DNA from: Kaftiobacterium sp035693805
Lineage (GTDB): Bacteria; Sysuimicrobiota; Sysuimicrobiia; Sysuimicrobiales; Kaftiobacteriaceae
Direction of reading: 5' to 3'
Length of the DNA: 6,210 nt
Assembly (NCBI GenBank): GCA_035693805.1
Contig: DASSGA010000170.1
Span: forward strand, 1 to 6,210
A program made the position numbers and the translations under genes. Under the pieces are notes generated by a model that saw nothing but the letters and a program-made list of their open reading frames with translations, had not been told where the DNA came from and did not search any database. Shown piece after piece: positions 1-6,210 of this stretch; the first letter of the stretch is position 1, and every line of letters begins with the position of its first letter.

Positions 1-1
1 G

Positions 2-1141
2 GAGATCTTCCCCGAGGTGCTGCGCCTCACAGAAGGCCGCGCGTACACCGATTACGGGTTCCACATCGCGGTCATGACCAGCCAGCAGCTCGACGAGGTC
101 GACTGGCTGGTCTCCGATCAGGGCGTCGCCTCGTTCAAGTACTACATGTTCTACAAGGGGCTCAACCTCACCGCCGACTCCACCCGGGGCAGTGACTACA
201 CAATGTCCGATTCGTATGACCTCGGCCATCTGTACCTCTTCATGCAGCAGGTCGCCGCGGCGGCTCAGCGCTACAGCGGAGCCGGGCGCATCTCGCTGTC
301 GCTGCACTGCGAGCACGCCGAGCTGATCCGCATCTTCATCGACGAGGTGAAGCGAGCGGGCCTCGGCGGCCTCGAAGGCTATCACCAGGCCCGGCCCCCG
401 CTCACGGAGCGGCTCTCCATGGCGGAGGCCGTCATCCTCGCGGACGCTTCACGGTGCCCCGTCAACCTGCTGCACCTGAGCAGCCGGGAGGCGATCACCG
501 CGGCCGCTGAGGCGAAGCGCGATTATCCCCACCTCGACATCCGCCTCGAGACGACCCTGCACCATCTCGCGTTGACCTACGCTACGGCCGGCGGGATGGT
601 GGGGAAGGTGAATCCCCCGATCCGCACCGAGGATGACCGCCAGGCCCTGTGGCAGGCGGTCAGCGATGGCCGGATCGACACGGTCGTCAGCGACCACGCC
701 TGCTGCTTCGAGGAGCAGAAGGGCGAGGATCTCTGGAAGGCGCTGCCCGGCTTCGGCGGGACGGCGCTGCTGTATCCGTATCTCATCTCCGAGGGCTACC
801 ACCGGCGCGGCCTGTCGCTGACGCGGGTCGCCGAGTTGGCCAGTGCGAACTCGGCCCGCGCCTTCGCGCTGTACCCGCGGAAGGGTACGATCGCCCCCGG
901 CAGCGATGCCGATCTGGCGGTTGTCGATCCGGACAGGGAGGTGACGGTCGCCCCCGAGGTGCTGCAGTCGGCGCAGGACTTCACGCCGTTTGCCGGGATG
1001 AAGGTCCGGGGCTGGCCCACGCATACGATCCTTCGCGGTCAGGTCGTCCTTGCGAACGGCACGATCACACGGAGCCCGTCGGGGCGCTACATCCGGCGGC
1101 CGGTTGGGATGCACGCGCCGGAGCCGGCGAGCGCGCGCTAA
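2..1141 (+). CDS. Cyclic amidohydrolase of the dihydropyrimidinase/hydantoinase type, 5'-partial
   Basis: The reading frame is open from the first bases of the window, so the GTG at 17 is not the true start; the N-terminal part with the first metal-binding HxH motif lies upstream. What remains is the C-terminal ~380 residues of a metal-dependent amidohydrolase that hydrolyses cyclic amides or imides in the cytoplasm. Visible family residues are the carboxylated-lysine site in SFKYYMFYKG (Lys codon 137-139, with the substrate-contacting Tyr at 152-154), metal His codons at 305-307 (in LSLHCEH) and 473-475 (in LLHLSS), and the catalytic Asp at 692-694 (in VVSDHACC). The C-terminal beta-sandwich segment has KGTIAPGSDADLAVVD and ends with a FTPFAGMKVRG-like stretch. 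The pocket loops NPPIR (611-625) and LPGFGGT (743-763) do not match textbook dihydropyrimidinase exactly, so the substrate (hydantoin, dihydropyrimidine, another ureide) is open. It lies 33 bases before the transporter genes. The family call is firm; the substrate is not. Confidence 0.9.
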   Translation, partial: EIFPEVLRLTEGRAYTDYGFHIAVMTSQQLDEVDWLVSDQGVASFKYYMFYKGLNLTADSTRGSDYTMSDSYDLGHLYLFMQQVAAAAQRYSGAGRISLSLHCEHAELIRIFIDEVKRAGLGGLEGYHQARPPLTERLSMAEAVILADASRCPVNLLHLSSREAITAAAEAKRDYPHLDIRLETTLHHLALTYATAGGMVGKVNPPIRTEDDRQALWQAVSDGRIDTVVSDHACCFEEQKGEDLWKALPGFGGTALLYPYLISEGYHRRGLSLTRVAELASANSARAFALYPRKGTIAPGSDADLAVVDPDREVTVAPEVLQSAQDFTPFAGMKVRGWPTHTILRGQVVLANGTITRSPSGRYIRRPVGMHAPEPASAR

Positions 1142-1160
1142 GTGCTGGTGAGGCTACCAC

Positions 1161-1168
1161 AAAGGGGG
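1161..1168 (+). promoter_or_regulatory. Shine-Dalgarno sequence of the solute-binding protein gene
   Basis: AAAGGGGG lies six bases before the ATG at 1175. This spacing favours 1175 over the in-frame GTG at 1142 and the ATG at 1169, which overlaps the end of the purine run too closely. It is the only site-like element in the 33-base gap (1142-1174) between the amidohydrolase and the binding protein. I see no convincing promoter or terminator there, so the two genes are probably co-transcribed. Confidence 0.6.
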
Positions 1169-1174
1169 ATGGCG

Positions 1175-2728
1175 ATGAATCGCTGGATCACGCTGGTGCT
1201 TGCTGTGGCCCTGCTGGCCGGAACGCTCGTGCCGGCGGCGGGGGCGCCCGCGGTGACGCCGAAGCGCGGAGGGACGCTGAACGCGACGTTCAGCTCGGAC
1301 CCGGCGCACTTCGACCCGCATCGCGGGACGACAGCTCAGAACTTCATCCCGCTCGTGTACAACGGGCTCGTCCGCTTCAAGACGGGCACCGAAGTGCGGG
1401 TGGATGAGTACGTCCTTGAGCCGGACCTGGCGGAGAAGTGGGAGATCTCCCGCGACGGTCTCGTCTATACCTTCCGGCTGCGCCGCGGGGTGCGCTTCCA
1501 CGACAGGCCGCCCGTGAACGGCCGCGAGCTGACCTCGGACGACGTTGTCTGGAGCGTGCAGCGGATGCTCGCGGACGATCCCGAGAACATCAAGCGGGAT
1601 CTGTTCTCGGTCATCAAGTCGGCCGAGGCCGGTGACCGTTATACCGTCCGGATCACGCTGAGCGAGCCGTTCGCGCCGCTGCTGGACAATCTGGCGACCG
1701 TCTTCGCGTCGATCGTCCCGCGGGCGGACATCGATTACAAGCAGGTCGTGATCGGCACCGGGCCCTTCGTGCTTGACTCGTTCACGCGCGGGACCCGCTA
1801 TGTCTACAAGCGGCACCCCAGCTACTTCGAGCCCGGCAAGCCCTACCTCGACGAGATCGATCTCCACATCCTGCGTGACTTCGCGACCCGCGCTGCGGCT
1901 CTGCGCGCCGGGCGAATCGACGTCGTCGACCTGCTGCCGTACGGGCAGGCGCTGCCCATCATCAAGGAAGGGACCCTCGTCTGGGAGCGCTATCAGGGGA
2001 TCTTCAGCGTCCACCTGCGTCTCAATGTGGCGAAGGCGCCGCTCGATAATGAGAAGGTACGCCAGGCACTGTCGCTCGCGCTCAACCGGCAGGCCATCGC
2101 GATTGCGCTCGGCGGCGGCGAGGGCGTCGTGAACGGCCCCGTGCCGAACGGACTGGGCCGGTGGGCGATGGACTGGCGGAAACTGCCCTTCTTCACGCGC
2201 GACGTCAACAAGGCGCGGCAGATGCTGCGTGAGGCGGGCTTCCCGAACGGGGTCACGATCGATGCGGTCGGCGGGTCGAGCCCTGACAACCGGCGGGTCA
2301 TCCTCGAGGCGATCAAGGCGCAGTGGGCGCAGATCGGCGCCACCCTCAACTTCCGGCTGGTGGACACGGCGTCCGTGCAACGCATCCGCTTCCAGAAAGA
2401 CTTCACCATCCTCGCGGACAACTTCACGCTGAGCAGCGATCCCGACAGCTATCTCTTCCTCGAATACCACAGCAAGAGCAACGGCAACGTCGGGAACTAC
2501 GCCGACCCGCAGGTCGATCGCTTGCTCGAGGCGCAGCGCCGCGAGACGGATCCGGCGAAGCGGGTTGCGCTCGTGCATCAGACCCAGTCGCTGATTGCCC
2601 AGAAGGCCTGGATCATCACGACGGGGGATCCGATCTATGTCAGCCTGGCGTGGCCCTACGTGAAGGGGTTCCGCCACAACAACATCAACCAGTACCTGCC
2701 GCTGAAGAACGTCTGGCTCGACAAATGA
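1175..2728 (+). CDS. ABC transporter solute-binding protein, family 5 (peptide/nickel/opine type)
   Basis: This 517-residue protein captures the solute outside the inner membrane and delivers it to the two permeases encoded next. Residues 1 to about 24 form a Sec signal peptide: basic start MNRW, hydrophobic core to about residue 19, and a likely cleavage after the AAGA at 21-24. There is no lipobox cysteine, so a soluble periplasmic protein is expected. The mature protein opens with the KRGGTL typical of the family. It continues with PDLAEKWEISRDG starting at residue 83, then a YTFRLRRGVRFHD segment and an ELTSDDVVWSVQRM segment, all hallmarks of SBP_bac_5 proteins. Length is normal for the family (about 500-550). 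The start at 1175 was chosen for its ribosome site and because it begins directly at the signal peptide; the upstream GTG at 1142 would only add 11 residues. The ligand cannot be read from sequence; family members bind oligopeptides, dipeptides, glutathione, nickel chelates or opines. The stop is one base from the next start. Confidence 0.93.
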   Translation: MNRWITLVLAVALLAGTLVPAAGAPAVTPKRGGTLNATFSSDPAHFDPHRGTTAQNFIPLVYNGLVRFKTGTEVRVDEYVLEPDLAEKWEISRDGLVYTFRLRRGVRFHDRPPVNGRELTSDDVVWSVQRMLADDPENIKRDLFSVIKSAEAGDRYTVRITLSEPFAPLLDNLATVFASIVPRADIDYKQVVIGTGPFVLDSFTRGTRYVYKRHPSYFEPGKPYLDEIDLHILRDFATRAAALRAGRIDVVDLLPYGQALPIIKEGTLVWERYQGIFSVHLRLNVAKAPLDNEKVRQALSLALNRQAIAIALGGGEGVVNGPVPNGLGRWAMDWRKLPFFTRDVNKARQMLREAGFPNGVTIDAVGGSSPDNRRVILEAIKAQWAQIGATLNFRLVDTASVQRIRFQKDFTILADNFTLSSDPDSYLFLEYHSKSNGNVGNYADPQVDRLLEAQRRETDPAKRVALVHQTQSLIAQKAWIITTGDPIYVSLAWPYVKGFRHNNINQYLPLKNVWLDK

Positions 2729-2729
2729 C

Positions 2730-3674
2730 ATGCGGCAGTACCTCGTTCGGCGGCTGATCCTCGGCCTGGCGGCCCTCTTTGGGCTGTCGCTGCTGGCCTT
2801 CGGGCTGATCCGCATCATCCCGGGTGATGCGGTGATGGCGCAGCTCGCCGAATCGGGAAATGTCAGCAACCTGGCCTCGGCGCGCGCTCAGCTGGGGCTG
2901 GACCGGCCGTTCTTCGTCCAGTACGTTACCTGGTTGGGCGGCGTCGTGCGCGGGGATCTCGGCACCTCATTCTGGTCGAAGCGTCCCGTCATGCAGGACC
3001 TCCTGGCGGCGCTGCCGGTCAGCGTCGAGCTCGCCGTCTTCGCGATGCTGCTCTCCATGCTTCTCGCCCTGCCCCTCGGCGCGGCGTCGGCGGCCCGGCG
3101 GGGCAGCGGGGTAGACGTCGGCGCACGGCTGCTCAGCTTCGGGGGGTTATCGGTGCCGCACTTCTGGATCGCGACGCTTGTGCTGCTGTACGGCTCGATC
3201 TGGTTCCGCTGGGTGCCGCCCCTGGGATACGTCTCCCCGCGTGAGTCGGTCGGCCAGAACCTCGAGCAGTTCATCATCCCGGCGGCGATCCTCGGCGTGC
3301 ACCTCTCCGCCCGCAGCCTGCGATTGGTCCGGTCGTCGCTGCTCGAGGCGCTGCAGGAGGACTACATCCGCACCGCCTGGGCGAAGGGGCTGCGTGGTAG
3401 CCGCGTGCTGTGGGGCCATGCGCTGCGGAACGCCCTCATCCCCATCCTCACCATTCTGGGCAGCCAGTTCACCTATCTGCTCAGCGGCAGCGTGATCATC
3501 GAGGATATCTTCTCGCTCAGCGGCATCGGCCGGTACGTCGTGGAATCGATCACGCACCGCGACTACCCGGCGGTGCAGGGCGCGATCCTGTTCACGGGAC
3601 TCGTCGTCGTCGGCGTGAACCTTGCCATCGACCTCGCGTACGCGTGGATCGATCCACGCATCCGGTACCAGTGA
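2730..3674 (+). CDS. ABC transporter permease, DppB/GsiC type
   Basis: This 314-residue inner-membrane protein is one half of the transmembrane channel of a peptide-type ABC importer. TM1 is at about residues 9-30, followed by the PGDA motif (31-34) typical of DppB/OppB proteins. A long external loop precedes TM2 (about 97-118), and further hydrophobic segments give about six TMs in total. The cytoplasmic EAA loop, which contacts the ATPase, is at residues 206-225 (EALQEDYIRTAWAKGLRG). The segment after it contains the usual LIPILTILG and DIFSLSGIGRYVV stretches, and the C-terminus DPRIRYQ is standard for the family. The start ATG lies one base after the binding-protein stop. No strong Shine-Dalgarno sequence is visible before it, so translation probably depends on ribosomes finishing the preceding gene. 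Its partner is the DppC-type permease that overlaps its stop codon. Transport specificity is inferred only from the neighbours. Confidence 0.95.
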   Translation: MRQYLVRRLILGLAALFGLSLLAFGLIRIIPGDAVMAQLAESGNVSNLASARAQLGLDRPFFVQYVTWLGGVVRGDLGTSFWSKRPVMQDLLAALPVSVELAVFAMLLSMLLALPLGAASAARRGSGVDVGARLLSFGGLSVPHFWIATLVLLYGSIWFRWVPPLGYVSPRESVGQNLEQFIIPAAILGVHLSARSLRLVRSSLLEALQEDYIRTAWAKGLRGSRVLWGHALRNALIPILTILGSQFTYLLSGSVIIEDIFSLSGIGRYVVESITHRDYPAVQGAILFTGLVVVGVNLAIDLAYAWIDPRIRYQ

Positions 3675-4591
3675 TGATCGGGAAGAGGGCGGCGGCCGGA
3701 ACCGTCCTGCCTGCGGGTGCCGTCCGTGCCACCCCGCGAGGTCGACGCACGGGGGTTCTGCGGGCGTGGGTCCGCCGCCATCCCGCGGGCGCGGTGGCCG
3801 CGGTCGTGCTCGTGGCGATCTTGTTGGCCTCGGGGCTCGCGGCGCTGGTCAGCCCGCACGATCCCTACGCTCAAGACTACGAGGCCCTAATGCACGCGCC
3901 CGGGGGTCGGTACCTGCTCGGCACGGATTACCTCGGCCGCGACATCTTCTCGCGCACGCTCTACGGCGGACGCACGTCGCTGCTGATCAGCATCGCGGCG
4001 ATCGCCGCCGGCACCGCGGCGGGGACGCTGATCGGGCTCGTCTCGGGGTTCTACGGCGGGTGGTTCGACGGCGTCGTGCAGCGAATCGTGGACGTGATGA
4101 TGGCGCTTCCGTCGATCATCCTGGCTCTCGCGCTCATGGCCGTGCTCGGGCCCCGAACCGAGAACGTGATCCTGGCCATCGCCACGATCATCGTGCCGAG
4201 CCTCGCGCGGGTCGTCCGCGGCACGGTGCTGCAGCTTCGGGAGCGGCAGTTCGTCGAGGCGGCGAAGGCGCTCGGCGCCTCCGACGCCCGCGTGCTGTCG
4301 CGGCACGTCTTGCCCAACACCATCGCGCCGATCATCGTCGTTGCCACCAACGCGCTATCGGGGGCGATCCTGATCGAGGCCTCGCTGGGGTTCCTCGGCC
4401 TCGGGACGCAGCTACCGGTGCCGTCGTGGGGCAACATGCTGAGCGAAGAAGCGCGGCGCTACTTCGAACAGGCGCCGTGGATGGCGCTCCCGCCGGGCAT
4501 CGTGCTCAGCCTCACGGTGCTGGCGGTGAACTTCCTCGGCGACGCCCTGCGCGACACGCTCGACCCGCGGCTGCGGAGGGCCCACGTATGA
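3674..4591 (+). CDS. ABC transporter permease, DppC/GsiD type
   Basis: This 305-residue inner-membrane protein is the second channel subunit of the importer. An Ala/Arg-rich cytoplasmic tail (about 1-38) precedes TM1 (about 39-59). After TM1 come the family motifs SPHDPY (60-65) and LLGTDYLGRDIFSR (starting at residue 81), characteristic of DppC/OppC proteins. Four or five further hydrophobic segments follow. The EAA loop is at about residues 195-215 (EAAKALGASDARVLSRHVLP). The later GAILIEASLGFLGLG and PSWGNML motifs and the LDPRLRR end are standard. The ATG at 3674 shares one base with the preceding TGA. The frame remains open upstream to 3410, but that extension runs inside the DppB-type gene and carries no family sequence, so 3674 is preferred. 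No strong ribosome site is seen before it. No ATPase gene follows; M20-family genes do, so the ATPases must be encoded elsewhere or outside the window. Confidence 0.95.
   Translation: MIGKRAAAGTVLPAGAVRATPRGRRTGVLRAWVRRHPAGAVAAVVLVAILLASGLAALVSPHDPYAQDYEALMHAPGGRYLLGTDYLGRDIFSRTLYGGRTSLLISIAAIAAGTAAGTLIGLVSGFYGGWFDGVVQRIVDVMMALPSIILALALMAVLGPRTENVILAIATIIVPSLARVVRGTVLQLRERQFVEAAKALGASDARVLSRHVLPNTIAPIIVVATNALSGAILIEASLGFLGLGTQLPVPSWGNMLSEEARRYFEQAPWMALPPGIVLSLTVLAVNFLGDALRDTLDPRLRRAHV
4575..4580 (+). promoter_or_regulatory. Shine-Dalgarno sequence of the first M20-family gene
   Basis: GGAGGG lies seven bases before the ATG at 4588, inside the end of the DppC-type gene. It fixes the start of the M20-family gene at 4588 although the same frame is open as far back as 3622. 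Unlike the two permease genes, this gene has its own strong ribosome site in addition to a four-base ATGA overlap with the preceding stop. Confidence 0.7.
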
Positions 4592-5994
4592 GCGCTTTGC
4601 GGGAAGGCGCACCTGCGATCGACGACGTCCTCTCGGTCCACCGACGGCGGCTCCCCGCCAGCATCGAGCAACTCGGTGCATTCTGCCGGATCCCATCGGT
4701 GGGTGGGGATGACGCGGCGATGGACGAGGCGGTCCGCTGGCTCGTCGCTGTGATGCGCGAGGCAGGGATCGAGACCGACGTGCTGCCGGGCGGGGGGAAC
4801 CACTCGTACCTTGTGGGGACGGCCCGCGGAGCGGGCGAGCGGACTCTGCTCTTCTTCAATCACTACGACATTGCCAACTACACGAATCCGGTGGAGGTGC
4901 GGGCCGGCGAGCGCCAGCCGTTCTCCGGGGCGGTCGAAGACGAGCGCGTCTACGCGCGCGGCGTCGCGGATGACAAAGCCACGCTGCTCTCCCGGATCCA
5001 TGCGGTCCGCACGTGGCGAGAGGCCCGCGGGGAGCTCCCGCTGACGGTGACGTTCCTCCTCGAGGGCAAGCGCACCCTCGCCACGGGGGCGCTGGAGCGC
5101 TTCCTCGACCGCCACGCTGCTCGGGTGCGCGCCGATGCCTGCTGCTGGGAGGCGGGGTCGAAAGATGAGTCGGACCGGCCGCTCATCACGCTGGGACACA
5201 AGGGCCAGCTCTTCGTCGAGCTGACCTGCCGCACCGCGAACGCCGATTACCCGTCGCGGATCACGGCGCTGCCGAACGCCGCCTGGCGGCTGAGCTGGGC
5301 GCTCGCGTCGATCAAGGGACCGGATGAGCGCGTCCAGATCGCGGGATTCTACGACGACGTGCGGCCGATCACCGAGATGGAAGAGCGCATGTTCTACCGC
5401 CGCCTGGCGTCCGACGCCGAGGGACTGCGCCGGCGGGCCGGTGTCCGCAGGTTCGTCAAAGGACTCTCCGGGCAGGACGTGATGCACTTCGTGTACTCCG
5501 AGCCCACCGCCACCATCTGCGGCGTGACCGCGGGACATACCGGCCCCGGGCACAAGCTCCTCACCCCAGGAGAAGCCCGCGCGCACCTCGAGTTCCGGCT
5601 CGTGCCCGACCAGGATCCCGACCGCATCCTCGCCGCGCTGCGCGCGCATCTCGAGGCGCAGGGATTCGACGACGTCGAGATCAGCGTGCTCGGCGCGAAC
5701 CCGCCGTACAGCATTCCGGCCGGTCATCCGCTCGTCGGTCTCGTGGCAGAGGCGAGCCGCGAGACCTATGGGATTGATCCGGTCATCGTGCCATTCGCCA
5801 CGGGGATCGGATCCCGCTACCTGTTCCGAAAGTACACGGCGATGCCGATCGTCGGATTCGCCATCGGCTACGCGGGCTCGCTGCTGGAGACGAACGACGA
5901 GCACATCCGCATCCGTGACTATGAGGAGGGGATGCGGCACATCCTGCACCTCTTCGGCCGGGCCGACCGGATCCCGCGTCTGGAGGCCGTATGA
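4588..5994 (+). CDS. M20-family metallopeptidase homologue with substituted catalytic residues (possible pseudoenzyme)
   Basis: This 468-residue protein has the length and framework of dipeptidase-like M20 hydrolases, cytoplasmic two-metal enzymes that cleave amide bonds. Retained: FFNHYD (His92 first metal ligand, Asp94), YARGVADDK (bridging Asp128), Glu188 in CCWEAG at the usual acidic ligand position, LPNAAWRL and GFYDDVRP in the lid/dimerisation domain, and FRLVPDQDP near the start of the C-terminal half. Changed, compared with the consensus I recall for this subfamily: the EGEEEIGS motif reads EGKRTLAT (159-166), putting Arg162 and Thr163 where the general-base and metal-binding Glu are expected; the lid-domain His of DLHSS aligns with Tyr221; the C-terminal ligand of HAPNEHI reads ETNDEHI, giving Glu434 for His; DDKG reads DDKA. 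The frame is unbroken and base composition matches the neighbours, so this is not an ordinary decaying gene. The start overlaps the permease stop (ATGA). Activity is doubtful; a regulatory, structural or altered-chemistry role is possible. Family call firm, function open. Confidence 0.88.
   Translation: MSALREGAPAIDDVLSVHRRRLPASIEQLGAFCRIPSVGGDDAAMDEAVRWLVAVMREAGIETDVLPGGGNHSYLVGTARGAGERTLLFFNHYDIANYTNPVEVRAGERQPFSGAVEDERVYARGVADDKATLLSRIHAVRTWREARGELPLTVTFLLEGKRTLATGALERFLDRHAARVRADACCWEAGSKDESDRPLITLGHKGQLFVELTCRTANADYPSRITALPNAAWRLSWALASIKGPDERVQIAGFYDDVRPITEMEERMFYRRLASDAEGLRRRAGVRRFVKGLSGQDVMHFVYSEPTATICGVTAGHTGPGHKLLTPGEARAHLEFRLVPDQDPDRILAALRAHLEAQGFDDVEISVLGANPPYSIPAGHPLVGLVAEASRETYGIDPVIVPFATGIGSRYLFRKYTAMPIVGFAIGYAGSLLETNDEHIRIRDYEEGMRHILHLFGRADRIPRLEAV
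5982..5986 (+). promoter_or_regulatory. Shine-Dalgarno sequence of the second M20-family gene
   Basis: GGAGG ends four bases before the ATG at 5991, slightly closer than usual but plausible. With the ATGA overlap between the two M20 genes it suggests coupled synthesis of both proteins. Confidence 0.55.
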
Positions 5995-6210
5995 CGACGC
6001 TGCTCGACAGTGTGGACGCCTACATCGCGGAGCACCAGGAGCGCTGGCTCAGGGAGCTACGGGACTTCTGCCGGTATCCGAGCGTGGCCGAGCACCCTGA
6101 CGCCATGCACGCTGCGGCAGACTGGCTTGTCGCGCGTCTTGCGGCCGCGGGCCTGCGCGCGCGCCTCCTGCCCAATCCTGCCGGTTTCCCCACGGTGTTC
6201 GCAGAGCAGG
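5991..6210 (+). CDS. M20-family metallohydrolase, 3'-partial (N-terminal 73 residues)
   Basis: Only the first 73 codons are present; the gene runs off the window. The visible part is an N-terminal helical segment followed by LRDFCRYPSVAEHPDAMHAA, then an ADWLVARLAAAGLRARLLP stretch. This is the standard opening of M20 peptidases, in which an F.RIPSV-like motif leads into an amphipathic helix and the first beta strand. It is paralogous to the preceding protein: FCRYPSV against FCRIPSV, ADWLVARLAAAGL against VRWLVAVMREAGI. The start ATG overlaps the preceding stop by four bases (ATGA) and follows a GGAGG. None of the metal-binding or catalytic residues are inside the window, so it cannot be said whether this copy is a complete enzyme. 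Products of this family include dipeptidases, aminoacylases and N-carbamoyl amino acid hydrolases; the pairing with a cyclic amidohydrolase makes a role in breaking the linear amide product conceivable, but this is inference. Confidence 0.85.
   Translation, partial: MTTLLDSVDAYIAEHQERWLRELRDFCRYPSVAEHPDAMHAAADWLVARLAAAGLRARLLPNPAGFPTVFAEQ

Noticed and set aside
17..19. GTG as start of the amidohydrolase
   Set aside because: The frame is open to the window edge and the essential N-terminal metal-binding motif of the family is missing, so the gene begins upstream.
1142..1174. GTG at 1142 as start of the solute-binding protein, and a short TGGT...ACCA inverted repeat in the gap
   Set aside because: The GTG start would place extra residues before a complete signal peptide and bury the ribosome site. 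The repeat has only four base pairs and no T-run, so it is not a credible terminator.
1154..2869. Long open frame on the minus strand, 571 codons, opposite the solute-binding protein gene
   Set aside because: It mirrors the codon structure of the high-GC + strand gene, its translation is Arg/Asp/Val-rich without recognisable domains, and the + strand protein matches a known family end to end.
3622..4587. Upstream extension of the M20 frame
   Set aside because: The extension lies in another frame of the DppC-type gene, is Arg/Ala/Gly-rich without family sequence, and the GGAGGG before 4588 marks the true start.
4459..5949. Long open frame on the minus strand, 496 codons, opposite the M20 gene
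   Set aside because: Same antisense effect of high GC; no domain is recognisable and the + strand frame holds clear M20 motifs.
4588..5994. First M20 gene as a decaying pseudogene
   Set aside because: There is no stop codon or frameshift, the length is normal, and segments such as GFYDDVRP and FRLVPDQDP are preserved, with an intact start, ribosome site and coupled downstream gene.

Overview
This is a high-GC (roughly two thirds G+C by eye) bacterial window, coding almost end to end on the + strand. It holds six genes in one tightly packed, apparently co-transcribed block. The genus cannot be read from the sequence. The solute-binding protein has an ordinary Sec signal without a lipobox cysteine, which fits a diderm bacterium with a soluble periplasmic binding protein better than a monoderm.

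Layout: (1) the 3' part of a cyclic-amidohydrolase gene of the dihydropyrimidinase/hydantoinase/dihydroorotase type (2-1141, its start lies before the window); (2) a 33-base gap carrying a Shine-Dalgarno sequence; (3) a family 5 (peptide/nickel/opine type) ABC solute-binding protein (1175-2728); (4) a DppB-type permease (2730-3674); (5) a DppC-type permease (3674-4591); (6) an M20-family metallohydrolase homologue (4588-5994); (7) the start of a second M20-family gene (5991 to beyond the window). Every junction from the binding protein onward is a 1-base gap or a 1- to 4-base overlap, so translation is probably coupled. No ATPase gene of the transporter, no RNA gene, no CRISPR array and no mobile element is visible.

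The genes read as an import-and-degrade cassette. The transporter brings in a small peptide-like or ureide-like solute, the amidohydrolase could open a cyclic amide or imide ring, and the M20 enzymes could cleave the linear amide. This pathway is inferred; the substrate is not visible.

The most unusual item is the first M20 protein. It is full length and keeps the family framework, but the sites expected to hold the catalytic Glu-Glu pair, the C-terminal metal-binding His and the lid-domain His carry Arg-Thr, Glu and Tyr instead. It looks like an intact pseudoenzyme, or an enzyme with changed chemistry, placed directly before a second M20 gene that may be its active partner.
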